Shown: one piece after another, positions 1-8,969 of the stretch
How positions within the stretch are numbered: the first letter of the stretch is position 1
Layout of the letters: every line of letters begins with the position of its first letter
NCBI GenBank assembly: GCA_964482205.1
Contig: CAYZWI010000001.1
Span: 434,001 to 498,000, forward strand
Source of the DNA: JAZDGX01 sp964482205
Lineage (GTDB): Bacteria; Eisenbacteria; RBG-16-71-46; CAIMUX01; WJJG01
Reading direction: 5' to 3'
DNA: 64,000 nt
Notes under the pieces: generated by a model
What the model was told of the DNA's origin: nothing
Database searches by the model: none
The model's input: the letters and a program-made list of their open reading frames with translations, nothing else
Position numbers and translations under genes: made by a program

Positions 1-1027
1 GTAGGCAAAGGCTCCCAGACGGTCAAAGGGAAACTCCCGCAGGAAGCGCATCAATTCGGCGAATTCCCGCTCTCCTTCGCCGGGATGGCCGGTCATGACC
101 GTCGTGCGGAGAATGACATTTGGGATCCGCGCCCGCAGCCGGTCCACGAGCCGGCGAATGCGCGCGCCGCCCGCCCCTCGCCCCATCGCCCGCAGCACGG
201 GATCGGAGATGTGCTGGATCGGAAGATCGATGTAGGGAAGAACGCGCCCGCCTTCGGCGAACGCCGCGATCAGTTCGTCGTTCCAGTGGGCGGGATGCGT
301 GTAGAGGACGCGAATCCACTCCGGGCCCCTTCCGGCGTTCAAGCGGCGAAGGAGTCGCGCCAGGGAGGCGCCGTCGTCGCGTTCGCGGCCGAACGCGGTC
401 GTGTCCTGAGCGACGAGGATGACTTCGCGCACGCCCTCTTCCGCCAGCGCGATCACTTCACGCGCCACGCTCTCGATCGAGCGGCTGCGCAGCGGTCCGC
501 GCAGCTTCGGAATCAGGCAGAAGCGGCAGCGATGGCTGCAGCCCTCGGCGATCTTGACGTACGCGACGTGCGGAAAGCCGGTGCGGACGCGCCTTCCCGA
601 AAGCGGAGGGCGTTCGAGCGCTCCCAACGCCGGACCTGAAGGGCGGCCCTCCGCGAGCGCGCGAGCCAGCACCGCGATTCGATCGCAGCGGCCGGGGCCG
701 AGCAGGCCGTCAATTTCCGGCATCGCTCTCTGCAACGCCGCGCCATGGCGCTCGGCGAGACAGCCGGCCACCAGCAGGCGCCGGGAAGGGTCCTCGGCTT
801 TCCACGCGCCCGCGCGGAGGATCCGGTCGATGGATTCGCGTTGCGCGTCCTGGACGAACGCGCACGTGTTGATCACGAGCAGGTCCGCCTCGCTCTCGTC
901 GGCAACGAGCGTGAAGCCCGCCCGCTCGAGGCGCCCCATCATGACTTCGCTGTCGACGAGGTTCTTGGGGCAGCCGAGCGTGAGAAACGCGACCCGCGCG
1001 GGCGCGCGGGGGACGAGGGAGAGGCAC
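1..1027 (-). CDS. rimO: Ribosomal protein S12 methylthiotransferase RimO (C-terminus beyond the left edge)
   Basis: Radical-SAM enzyme that methylthiolates an aspartate of ribosomal protein S12. Read from a GTG at 1027, it opens with the RimO hallmark LGCPKNLVDSEVMMGRL (residues 17-33). The three cysteines of the methylthiotransferase domain are C19, C55 (VINTC) and C89 (VAGC). The radical-SAM CxxxCxxC is C163-C167-C170 (CSHRCRFC). The GTG lies 9 bases after the lolA stop with a GAGG upstream, so the two are probably cotranscribed. The frame stays open to base 1, so the end of the radical-SAM domain and the TRAM domain are missing. The LGCPKN signature favours RimO over MiaB. Confidence 0.93.
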
Positions 1028-1036
1028 GGCGGTCCC

Positions 1037-1777
1037 TCAATCGACTTCGAACAGCTCATAGCCCTCGGGAATGCGAAAGCGGAATTGCTCCTCGGGAATG
1101 GAAGCGAGCATGCGAGGCGCGAGGAATGTGAACGAGAAGGCGTTTCCTTCCTCGTCGCGGTAGCCATAGCCGACGGGCAGGGCCTGATCGACCGCCACTT
1201 CGATGAAGAGGTCCCCCACTCCCCATTCGGGCCTCGCCCGCAAGGCAATGTGCGCCACGCGACCGTGACGGGGATCGTTTCGATAGGTCGCGAGCGAATC
1301 GGCCGCCCGCCCAAGGCCCTCGTAGAAGAACTGCCCCCAGCTGGTCGTCTCTTCGATGTGCGCCCGAAGCACCTGGCGGTCTTCGGGCAAGAAGGTCCAG
1401 ACATAGCGTCCGTCGGAGCCGATGCGATGGCCGGCGGGCTGGTCGTATTCCAGGCGAAAGCGGTCGGGCGGAGAGACGGTCAGGGTGCCCGAGGAAGTGT
1501 CCGCTTCTCCGAACGCGCTCCACACACTCACTTGCCGGAAGGAACTCTGGAAGCTCTGCCCGGCGTCCAGGCGCGCGCGCAGCCTGGCCAGGATCGGCGA
1601 CGCTTCGAGCGAAGTTGGCGGCGCGGCCGCCGGGGCAGGTTCCTGCGCGTACGCCGTCAGCGGCAGGCATGCCGGCCCGCAGCAAACGAGGATGGCGATC
1701 AGGGTCACGCAGGCCGCTCGCGTCCCCGGCCGCCATGCGGCCTGAGACGAACAGGCGCGGGTTCCATGTCGACGCAC
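1037..1777 (-). CDS. lolA: Outer-membrane lipoprotein carrier protein LolA
   Basis: Periplasmic chaperone that carries lipoproteins from the LolCDE transporter to the outer membrane. It is 246 residues from a GTG start. A signal peptide is visible, with arginines near the N-terminus, a hydrophobic stretch at about 22-40 and a likely cleavage after AYA (residue 44). The mature part has the LolA pattern of short beta strands, including SFRQVSVW, GTLTVSPPDRFRLEY and DGRYVWTFLPEDRQV. The start is set by a perfect AAGGAGG five bases upstream; longer in-frame readings have no such site. It sits between ftsK and rimO. LolA is expected only with an outer membrane, consistent with the LPS genes here. 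Confidence 0.9.
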   Translation of the reverse strand: MRRHGTRACSSQAAWRPGTRAACVTLIAILVCCGPACLPLTAYAQEPAPAAAPPTSLEASPILARLRARLDAGQSFQSSFRQVSVWSAFGEADTSSGTLTVSPPDRFRLEYDQPAGHRIGSDGRYVWTFLPEDRQVLRAHIEETTSWGQFFYEGLGRAADSLATYRNDPRHGRVAHIALRARPEWGVGDLFIEVAVDQALPVGYGYRDEEGNAFSFTFLAPRMLASIPEEQFRFRIPEGYELFEVD

Positions 1778-1782
1778 GAGAA

Positions 1783-1789
1783 CCTCCTT
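1783..1789 (-). promoter_or_regulatory. Strong ribosome binding site fixing the lolA GTG start
   Basis: AAGGAGG on the minus strand, five bases before the GTG at 1777. It chooses this start over more upstream in-frame codons. Confidence 0.8.
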
Positions 1790-1979
1790 GGGAACGCTAC
1801 TTGCATCGAGGCATCCTACACCCTCACGCGAGAAAACTTCCAGCGCACGGTGGGACGCCACGCGGACGATAAAAGAAGACCATTCATCGGCAGGCTCATG
1901 CCGGCCGCGGTCGACCTTGCCCGGATCAGCGAGCCGCGGGAGATTCGCGGAAGCGAGAAGAGAAGCTCTTGACACCCTG

Positions 1980-4421
1980 CTAGCCGGTCTTGACCGTTCC
2001 CTTGCTCTTGGCTTCTTGCAGGAATTCGGGGGAGACGAGCACTTCGCGCGCCCGGCTGCCGTCGGGGGGCCCCACGATCCCCGAGCGCTCGAGCAGGTCC
2101 ATGAGACGGCCGGCGCGCGTGTAACCGACGCGAAGCCGGCGCTGGAGCATGGAGGTCGAACCCTGGCGCGTCGTGACCACGATCCGCAGCGCCTCGTTGT
2201 AGAGAGGATCCTCGATGTCGCCCTCCGCTCCCTCCTCGGCTTCGCTCGCCGTCGCGGGGCAGAGTTCCTCGGCGGGCGGGAACTGGCGCAGGTACGCAGC
2301 CACCCGCTCGGTCTCCGCATCGCTCAGGAAGGCGCCATGCACGCGGTGGGCCTGCGCCTTTCCCGGCGGGATGAAGAGCATGTCGCCGCGCCCGATCAGC
2401 GATTCCGCCCCGTTCATGTCGAGGATCGTGCGCGAGTCGGTGCGGGTGGCCACCTGGAAGGCGATCCGGGCGGGGAAATTCGCCTTGATGACGCCCGTGA
2501 TGACATCGACCGACGGGCGTTGCGTCGCGAGCACGAGATGGATCCCGACCGCGCGCGCCATCTGCGCCAGGCGCGCGATCGGGACCTCGATTTCCGCCGG
2601 ACTGCTGAGCATCAAATCGGCGAGCTCATCCACGCAGACGACGATGTACGGCATGGCGCCCAGCGGGGGATCGTCGCGCCCTTCAGCGCGGCGCTTGAGA
2701 TACGATTCGATGTTTCGCACCCCCAGCCCCGCCATCACGCGATAGCGCCGCTCCATCTCTCTCGTCAGCCATTGCAGCCCGCGCGCCGCTTCGCGCGCGT
2801 CCGTCACCACCGGTCGCAGAAGATGCGGGATCTCGTTGTAGGTGGTGAGCTCGAGCATCTTCGGATCGATCAGCAAGAGACGCAGGTTTTCCGGGGAGCA
2901 GCGCAGCAGGAGCGAGACGATCAGGCTGTTGATGCACACGCTCTTGCCCGAGCCGGTGGTTCCCGCCACCAGCAAGTGGGGCATCTTCTCCAGCGACGCA
3001 TAGAAGGGCCGCCCCGCGACGTCGCGCCCGAGCGCCACGCAGAGAGGCTCGCGCGCGTCCCGGAATTCCTTGCGCGCGGCGATCTCGCGAAACGAGATCA
3101 AGGCCGGCACGCGATTCGGGATCTCGATGCCGACGGCCGCCTTGCCGGGAATGGGCGCGAGCAGGCGGACGCGAGGCGTGCGCAGAGCGAGCGCGAGGTC
3201 GTCCTGGCGGCTGGAGATCTGGCTCACGGTCACGCCCGGCCCGGGACAGAATTCATAGCGGGTGATGACCGGCCCGGGATGGACCTCTCCCACTTCGCCG
3301 GAAATGCCGAAGCTCGCCAGCGTCTGGCGAATCAAGGCGGCGGTGCGGTCGATCTCCTCCTGGTCGATTCCGCTGCCCTCGTCCGATCGCTCCTCGAGAA
3401 GCTCGAGCAACGCGACGGCCGGCCCTTCACGAGCCTCGGGAATGTCCTCGCCTCCCGAAGCGGCGGAAGAGACGCCGGTGCGTGCACGGACGCGAGGAGG
3501 CCTCGACGAGACCTCAGGATCGCCTCCCGGCCCCTGATCGCGCGCGCGAGCGCGTTTCTTGGCGCTGGCGCGCGCGGTGTCGCTCAACGCATCGCCAACC
3601 AACGGGCCCTCCTCGCCCGTCAGGGCCGCAATGGCAGGAGCAGCCCCTTCTCCTTGGGAGAGCGGTGGCCTGGCGGGCGCCGCCTTCGCCCGCTTGCGCG
3701 AGGCCTCCTCCACTTCGAGCTCTTCCCAGACTTCCTGCGGCTCATCCAAATCGTCGCCGTCCTCCTCCGAACGCTCTTCGTCGCGAGCGGCCGCGCGGGC
3801 GGCGGCACGCTCCTGCCGGCGCGCCTGCCATTCGCCCGCCGATCGCGCCACGGAGGCGCCCAGGCGAACGAGCGCAATGCCGATCAGGCGAAAGAGCGCT
3901 CCCAGGGCGCGGGCGAAGAATCCGAGGAAGGCCGCGACGCCGTCCGCGAGCGGCTTGGGCAATGCCCAGCGGGCGAAACAGGTGGTCGAGACGGCGGTCA
4001 ACGCGGCCAGCGCGACGGCGGCATGGGGCTTCGACCCTCCAAAGAAGGCCAGGAAGGCGGAACGCAGGTGATGACCGAAAAGGCCGTGCCGGAGCAGGAG
4101 GTCGGCATCTTCAGCGGCGAATCCTTGCAGGAACGCGTCCCAGACGATGAGGACCGGCGCAAGGAGGAGGGTCAGCCGCCCGAGAAAGGGCCTCCGCCAG
4201 GGCACGAGCAGGGCGGTGCTCCAGAGAATCGCAAGGGCAGCGATGGCCCACACGGTCGCGTGCCCGAAGGTCCGGGCCCACAGATCGACCCAGTTGCGCC
4301 CGAAGGGTCCCATGTCGCGAGCAAGGCCCAGCCCGGGCAGGCTGAGGGCGGTGAGCAGACCGACCGCAAGCAGCAGGATGCCGAGGAACCACCGTCGCGA
4401 AGCTTTTTGCGCGCGCGCCAT
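1980..4421 (-). CDS. ftsK: DNA translocase FtsK/SpoIIIE
   Basis: Membrane-anchored hexameric DNA pump that clears the chromosome terminus from the division septum. The protein is 813 residues from the ATG at 4421. Four to five N-terminal membrane segments (roughly residues 12-150) are followed by an acidic, alanine/proline-rich linker. The motor has Walker A AGTTGSGKS at about 485-493 and Walker B VVCVDELADLML at about 595. The family segment ATQRPSVDVITG follows. The last 70 residues form the gamma winged helix (LQRRLRVGYTRAGRLMDLLE) that reads KOPS-type sites. In-frame starts further upstream (to about 4520) would add a poorly conserved leader. Order is metK, ftsK, lolA. Confidence 0.95.
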   Translation of the reverse strand: MARAQKASRRWFLGILLLAVGLLTALSLPGLGLARDMGPFGRNWVDLWARTFGHATVWAIAALAILWSTALLVPWRRPFLGRLTLLLAPVLIVWDAFLQGFAAEDADLLLRHGLFGHHLRSAFLAFFGGSKPHAAVALAALTAVSTTCFARWALPKPLADGVAAFLGFFARALGALFRLIGIALVRLGASVARSAGEWQARRQERAAARAAARDEERSEEDGDDLDEPQEVWEELEVEEASRKRAKAAPARPPLSQGEGAAPAIAALTGEEGPLVGDALSDTARASAKKRARARDQGPGGDPEVSSRPPRVRARTGVSSAASGGEDIPEAREGPAVALLELLEERSDEGSGIDQEEIDRTAALIRQTLASFGISGEVGEVHPGPVITRYEFCPGPGVTVSQISSRQDDLALALRTPRVRLLAPIPGKAAVGIEIPNRVPALISFREIAARKEFRDAREPLCVALGRDVAGRPFYASLEKMPHLLVAGTTGSGKSVCINSLIVSLLLRCSPENLRLLLIDPKMLELTTYNEIPHLLRPVVTDAREAARGLQWLTREMERRYRVMAGLGVRNIESYLKRRAEGRDDPPLGAMPYIVVCVDELADLMLSSPAEIEVPIARLAQMARAVGIHLVLATQRPSVDVITGVIKANFPARIAFQVATRTDSRTILDMNGAESLIGRGDMLFIPPGKAQAHRVHGAFLSDAETERVAAYLRQFPPAEELCPATASEAEEGAEGDIEDPLYNEALRIVVTTRQGSTSMLQRRLRVGYTRAGRLMDLLERSGIVGPPDGSRAREVLVSPEFLQEAKSKGTVKTG

Positions 4422-4491
4422 ATCGACCCCGCCGTCCCATGCTTCCGAGCGCCCGGTGCTCTTCAGGGAATGGCCTCGGGGAGGCGCGGGC

Positions 4492-4520
4492 ATGCTAGGT
4501 CCGAACGGGATTCCGGGCAA
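4492..4520 (-). promoter_or_regulatory. Candidate sigma-70-type promoter for ftsK
   Basis: On the minus strand TTGCCC (4515-4520) and TAGCAT (4492-4497) are separated by 17 bases, each matching four of six consensus positions. They lie in the 158-base gap between metK and ftsK, about 70 bases before the ftsK ATG. Prediction by eye only. Confidence 0.3.
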
Positions 4521-4579
4521 CCCGTTTCAATGACCATCCGGCGCGAAGAGAGGGCGGCCGGCGCCCGCATGGGGCGCGT

Positions 4580-5728
4580 TCAGCCCGCCTGCTCGAGCTC
4601 CTTCACGCGATCGGCCTTCTCCCAGGTGAATTCGGGCAGTTCCCGGCCGAAGTGACCGAAGTAGGCCGTCTTCCTGTAGATCGGCGCGGCCAGCCGAAGC
4701 GCCGCGATCATGCCCTCGGGAGTGAGGTCGAAGACTTTGCGGATGCGCCGCTCGATCTCGGGATCGGGCAGCCGTCCCGTGCCGTAGGTGTCCACCGCCA
4801 CGCTGACCGGTTCGTGCACTCCGATGGCGTAGGCGATCTGCACCAGGCATCGCCGTGCCAGGCCCGCCGCGACGACATTCTTCGCCACCCAGCGCGCGCA
4901 GTAGGTGCCGGAGCGGTCCACCTTGGTGGGATCCTTGCCGCTGAAGCTGCCGCCCCCGTGGGGCGCCATTCCGCCGTAGGTGTCGACAATGATCTTCCGG
5001 CCGCTCAGGCCGGTGTCGGCGCGAGGTCCGCCTTCGACGAATCGCCCGGTCGGGTTGATCAGGACCTGCATTCCCGGAGCCGCGATCTCGGGGCCGATCA
5101 CCTTCGAGACCACTTCGGCCGTCAATCCTTCGCGAACCGTCTCGATGGAAACGTCGTCGTGCTGCGCGGAGAGAACCACCGTTTCGACCGTGGCGGGCCG
5201 GCCTTCGCGATAGCGGACGCTCACCTGCCCCTTGCCGTCCGGCCGCAACCAGGGAAGCACGCGCTCGACGCGCGCATCCTCCAGACGGATCATCATCCGG
5301 TGCGCGAGCATGATGGGCAGCGGCATCAACTCCGGGGTCTCGTCGCAGGCATAGCCGAACATGATGCCCTGGTCGCCCGCGCCGAGCTTGCCGGGCCCCT
5401 GATCGACGCCCCGCCGGATGTCCACGGATTGCTCGTCGATGGAAGTGAGCACCGCACAGCTCTGGTGATCGAAGCCGAAGCGCGGGTCGTCGTAGCCCGC
5501 CGCGCAGATCGAACGGCGCACGATGGCGGGAATGTCCGCATACGCGGTGGTGGAAACTTCCCCGGAAACCAGCACGAGCCCCGTCGTGAGGATTGCCTCG
5601 CAGGCCACCCTGGCGGTGGAATCGCGCGACAGGATGTCATCGAGAATGGCATCCACGATCTGGTCGGCAACTTTGTCCGGATGTCCGCGCGCCACCGACT
5701 CCGAGGAAAAGAGGCAATCCCTGGTCAT
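4580..5728 (-). CDS. metK: S-adenosylmethionine synthetase
   Basis: Makes S-adenosylmethionine from methionine and ATP. The 382 residues match the family's usual length of about 384. Diagnostic segments are SSESVARGHPDKVADQIVDA at the N-terminus, the nucleotide loop GAGDQGIMFGYA, and GGGSFSGKDPTKVDRSGTY. The ATG at 5728 has GGAGG nine bases upstream; another in-frame ATG at 5737 would touch that site, so 5728 is preferred. No SAM riboswitch is recognisable in the 112-base leader. Its products would serve RimO and the methyltransferase in this window, but that is general metabolism. Confidence 0.96.
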   Translation of the reverse strand: MTRDCLFSSESVARGHPDKVADQIVDAILDDILSRDSTARVACEAILTTGLVLVSGEVSTTAYADIPAIVRRSICAAGYDDPRFGFDHQSCAVLTSIDEQSVDIRRGVDQGPGKLGAGDQGIMFGYACDETPELMPLPIMLAHRMMIRLEDARVERVLPWLRPDGKGQVSVRYREGRPATVETVVLSAQHDDVSIETVREGLTAEVVSKVIGPEIAAPGMQVLINPTGRFVEGGPRADTGLSGRKIIVDTYGGMAPHGGGSFSGKDPTKVDRSGTYCARWVAKNVVAAGLARRCLVQIAYAIGVHEPVSVAVDTYGTGRLPDPEIERRIRKVFDLTPEGMIAALRLAAPIYRKTAYFGHFGRELPEFTWEKADRVKELEQAG

Positions 5729-5772
5729 GCTTTCCATCCTCCATCTCATCGTTCACGCGAAAAGAAGCCGCA

Positions 5773-5801
5773 GGATAGCCGAGGCGGCCGGCGGCGGCAA
5801 G
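5773..5801 (-). promoter_or_regulatory. Candidate promoter for metK
   Basis: On the minus strand TTGCCG (5796-5801), a 17-base spacer, then TATCCT (5773-5778), with the ATG 45 bases further on. Each box matches four of six consensus bases. It would let metK be expressed separately from the nucleotidyltransferase gene upstream. Confidence 0.4.
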
Positions 5802-5840
5802 CGCAAGCCTCCGGGCTGAATCGCTCGACGAACCGGCCGG

Positions 5841-6836
5841 TCAGCCTGCGCTATTGCCCGACAGGTCCACTTCACAGGAATCCCCGACGCTGATGCGCTC
5901 GAAGGCCGCGCGGATCATCGCGTTTTCTCCCACGACCGAGCCTTCGAGAAGAATCTCCGACACTTCCGCCCCTTCGTTGATGATCGAGTCGCGCACGACG
6001 GCGTTTCGGATCACGACTCCGTCGGCCACCGAGACATTCGGCCCGATGATCGCCCGCTCGATGCGAGCAGTGGGCGCCACATAGACGGGAGACACCAAGG
6101 TCACGCCGGGAAGCGGCGCGGGCTGCGGCATGCGACTCAGGAGATGGCGGTTCGTTTCCAGGAGCGTCTCGCGCTTGCCGCAATCGAACCAGCCGGAGAC
6201 GCGCGAAATGCGCATCTCGGTTCCTTCGTCCAGCATGATCTGGAGGGCGTCGGTGAGCTGATACTCGCCCTTCGTCTTCCGGCCGCTCTCGATCAACCGC
6301 CCGATGCTGGAGAAGAGCGCGGAGGACTCGGGCAGATAGTAGATGCCGACGATCGCGAGACGGCTGGGCGGGTCGGCGGGCTTCTCGACGAGGCGCACCA
6401 CCCGCTCCCCGGCCAGCTCCACCACGCCGAAGCGGCGCGGGTCATCCACTTCCTTCACGCCGATCACGGCCTTGGGCCCGCCGAGAAACGCGTCCCAATC
6501 GGGCTCGACGATCGTGTCGCCGAGCACGATCAGCACGGGCCCTCCGCCTACCGCGCCGGCCGTCGTGAAGACCGCGTGGCCGAGGCCCAGACGCTCCACC
6601 TGCTCGACCACCTCGACGCCGCTGCGATAGCGTTCGGCGATGTACTCGCGCACGCGCTCCCCATGGTATCCGACGACCACGACCATGCGCTCCACGCCGC
6701 GCGTCCGCAGGGCATCCAGGATGTGCGCCAGGATCGGCTTGCCCGCCACATTGAGCAACGCCTTCGGAATCGTGTGCGTCTGCGGCCGCAGGCGGGTGCC
6801 GATGCCCGCCGCCGGCACGATGGCCACCGGTCTCAT
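5841..6836 (-). CDS. Sugar-1-phosphate nucleotidyltransferase with left-handed beta-helix tail
   Basis: Couples a nucleoside triphosphate to a sugar-1-phosphate, giving an activated sugar for envelope glycans. The protein is 331 residues. It begins with VPAAGIGTRLRPQTHTIPKA, the nucleotide-binding GxGTRLxPxTxxxPKxL loop; LVIVLGD-type (VLIVLGD, about residue 100) and KGEYQLTDAL segments follow. After about residue 240 come hexapeptide-like repeats (IGPNVSVADGVVIRNAVV), the beta-helix of the glucose-1-phosphate thymidylyl/uridylyltransferase group. The nucleotide and sugar cannot be decided from sequence. It lies 33 bases after the EI gene in the same direction. Confidence 0.85.
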   Translation of the reverse strand: MRPVAIVPAAGIGTRLRPQTHTIPKALLNVAGKPILAHILDALRTRGVERMVVVVGYHGERVREYIAERYRSGVEVVEQVERLGLGHAVFTTAGAVGGGPVLIVLGDTIVEPDWDAFLGGPKAVIGVKEVDDPRRFGVVELAGERVVRLVEKPADPPSRLAIVGIYYLPESSALFSSIGRLIESGRKTKGEYQLTDALQIMLDEGTEMRISRVSGWFDCGKRETLLETNRHLLSRMPQPAPLPGVTLVSPVYVAPTARIERAIIGPNVSVADGVVIRNAVVRDSIINEGAEVSEILLEGSVVGENAMIRAAFERISVGDSCEVDLSGNSAG

Positions 6837-6869
6837 GCCACCTCCCGAGCGCGCCCTCGCGCGCGGTCG

Positions 6870-8675
6870 TCAATGCTGTTCGGGATCCCAGAAACAGGCG
6901 AATTGCCCGTCCCGCTCTTCGAAATGGAACTGCGGATAGATGCGCAGCTCTTCCCGCAGGATGGTTCTCACGTCGTCGACGACCGTCGCTTTCAGACAAA
7001 GCCGGGCGACGCGCGACAGCACATTCGAATCCACTCCGGCGAGCACGCCCTTCACGCGGCCGATGAGGAACGGCGAGACGCTCAACTCGTCGATTCCCAG
7101 GCCCGCGAGCAGGAGCATGCCGGGAATCTCGCCCGACATCTCCCCGCAGGAGGCAACGGGGATGCCGGCCGCGTGGGCGTGATCGGCCGTCTGCGCGATC
7201 GCCCGCAGGACGGCCGGGTCGAGCGGATCGTACAAGTGCGCGACCAGCGCGTTGCCGCGGTCGACCGCCAGGCAGTACTGCACGAGATCGTTCGATCCGA
7301 TGCTGAAGTAGTCGGCCTCGCGGGCGAGGTGGTCGCTCATCCAGACGGCGGAGGGCACCTCGATCATCACCCCGACGGGCACGCGCGCGGGAATCGCGTG
7401 GCCTTCATTGCGCAACTGCTCCGCCGTGCGCGCAATCATCGCTCTCGTCTCCCGCAGCTCGGAGAGGTTGCTGATCATCGGAAGGAGGAAGCGGACCGAG
7501 CCGCTGCCGGCGGCCCGCAGAATCGCCCGCAATTGGGCGAGGAACACCTCCGGATGCCCCAGGCAGAAACGGATTCCGCGCAAGCCCAGGAACGGGTTCT
7601 CTTCCGGTCCGGTCGAGAGAAGCTCCGACTGCTTGTCGCCTCCGAGGTCGAGCGTGCGAATGGTGACGGGGGCATTCGCGAACACCCGCGCCACCTCGCG
7701 ATAGACCGCGAGCTGCACCTCCTCACCCGGGCTGTTGCCATTCATGAACAGGAATTCGGTCCGAAAGAGGCCGACCCCTTCCGCTCCGGCGCGCAGAGCG
7801 GCCGCGGCATCCTCGGGCCGCTCGAGGTTCGCGAGCACCGCCAGGCGCCGGCCGTCGAGCGTGCCCCCCGGCTCGCGGCGCAGCCTCGCGATGAGATCCG
7901 CCACCCTCCGGTCGCGCTCGCGCGTGCGCTCGTAGCGGCGGATGTCCTCGGCGTCCGGCGAACAGATCACGAGCCCCCGGTCGCCGTCGATCAAGAGCGG
8001 TTCTCCGGCGGCAATGCGCCCGAGCGCGTCGGCGACCCCGATCACGGCCGGGACGCCTCGCGAACGGGCGAGAATCGTCACATGCGACGCCAGCGTCCCC
8101 TGCTCGGTCACGATCCCGGCGAGGCCCTCGGGGCCGAGGGAAAGCGTCTCGCTCGGGGTGATCTCGCGGGCGACGAGAATGCTCCCCTGCGGGGCGTGCA
8201 CGATCTGGGAGGCAGTCTCTCCATCCAGCCGCGCGAGCACCCGGCGGAGCACATCGCGGACATCCGCCGCCCGGGCGCGAAACAGCTCGCTGGCGAGCGA
8301 ATCGAAATACTCGGCTTTGTCTAGGAACGCGCGCTGGGCCGCGTAGGCCGCGTCCACCTGCTCGTCCTTGATCGTCGCGACGATCTCCTGGACGAGATCG
8401 CGGTCTTGAAGGATCAGGAGGTGCGAATCGAGAATCTGCGCGCCCGGATCGCCGGCGGCGCCCTCGACCCGGCTTCGCAAGGCGCGCAGCTCCTCCGCCG
8501 CTTCGCGCAAGGCCAGACGGAAACGACGGACCTCCGCGGCGAGGCATTCCTTCGCGACCGCCCGGGGAGCGACGGAAGATTCGCGCACCGCCAAGAGGTG
8601 CGCGCGTCCAAGCGCGCTGCCCGAGGAGGCGCCCAATCCCTTCAACCGCCTCCGCTTCGGCGTTCCTTCGCTCAC
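6870..8675 (-). CDS. ptsI: PTS enzyme I (phosphoenolpyruvate-protein phosphotransferase)
   Basis: Takes phosphate from phosphoenolpyruvate and passes it to HPr. It has 601 residues from a GTG that follows GGAGG. The phosphorylated histidine lies in GTLASHVTILARS (about His197), where the usual Thr before Ser-His is Ala. The PEP-binding barrel is intact: FLFMNGN, IRTLDLGGDK, GLRGIRFCL, DYFSIGSNDLVQYCLAVDRG and the catalytic PVASCGEMSGE. The last roughly 27 residues (to FACFWDPEQH) run past the usual EI end. It is 13 bases downstream of ptsH and is the last PTS gene of the cluster. Confidence 0.95.
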   Translation of the reverse strand: MSEGTPKRRRLKGLGASSGSALGRAHLLAVRESSVAPRAVAKECLAAEVRRFRLALREAAEELRALRSRVEGAAGDPGAQILDSHLLILQDRDLVQEIVATIKDEQVDAAYAAQRAFLDKAEYFDSLASELFRARAADVRDVLRRVLARLDGETASQIVHAPQGSILVAREITPSETLSLGPEGLAGIVTEQGTLASHVTILARSRGVPAVIGVADALGRIAAGEPLLIDGDRGLVICSPDAEDIRRYERTRERDRRVADLIARLRREPGGTLDGRRLAVLANLERPEDAAAALRAGAEGVGLFRTEFLFMNGNSPGEEVQLAVYREVARVFANAPVTIRTLDLGGDKQSELLSTGPEENPFLGLRGIRFCLGHPEVFLAQLRAILRAAGSGSVRFLLPMISNLSELRETRAMIARTAEQLRNEGHAIPARVPVGVMIEVPSAVWMSDHLAREADYFSIGSNDLVQYCLAVDRGNALVAHLYDPLDPAVLRAIAQTADHAHAAGIPVASCGEMSGEIPGMLLLAGLGIDELSVSPFLIGRVKGVLAGVDSNVLSRVARLCLKATVVDDVRTILREELRIYPQFHFEERDGQFACFWDPEQH

Positions 8676-8688
8676 CGCGATGCCTCCG

Positions 8689-8952
8689 TCATTCCTCGAA
8701 GCGCGCTTCGAAGAGCTGCTTCAACGCTTCGACCGCCTCGCGCTCGTCCGATCCTTCGGCGCGAATCGTCAACTCCGTGCCCGTTTCCGCCGCCAGCATC
8801 ATTACACCCATGATGCTCTTCGCGTTCACCATGAGCCGCGAGTTGCCGATTTGGATCATCGATTTGAACAGGCTCGCCCGCTGGACCAGCACGGCTGCCG
8901 GGCGGGCGTGGATGCCCGGAACATTTCGCACCGTGACGCTCGTTTCGTACAC
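8689..8952 (-). CDS. ptsH: HPr phosphocarrier protein with His15 and Ser46
   Basis: Small shuttle that passes phosphate from enzyme I to EIIA and is the target of HprK. It has 87 residues when started at the GTG at 8952, giving the textbook numbering: His15 in VPGIHARPAA and Ser46 in NAKSIMGVMML. Both the PEP-dependent and the kinase-dependent sites are therefore present. The GTG lies 17 bases after the EIICD stop, with a weak GGGGC upstream. A longer in-frame reading into the EIICD gene adds residues unlike HPr. The regulatory serine together with hprK in the operon supports regulatory phosphorylation. Confidence 0.94.
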   Translation of the reverse strand: MYETSVTVRNVPGIHARPAAVLVQRASLFKSMIQIGNSRLMVNAKSIMGVMMLAAETGTELTIRAEGSDEREAVEALKQLFEARFEE

Positions 8953-8969
8953 TCGTCGCCCCGCAGCGC

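Noticed and set aside
1788..4655. Very long open frame on the plus strand opposite ftsK
   Set aside because: It is antisense to a protein with all FtsK motifs. The frame is open because GC-rich third positions suppress stops, and its translation is Arg/Gly/Pro-rich with no recognisable domain.
5729..5840. Possible SAM riboswitch in front of metK
   Set aside because: The leader is only 112 bases and shows none of the conserved SAM-I or SAM-II core segments that I can recognise.
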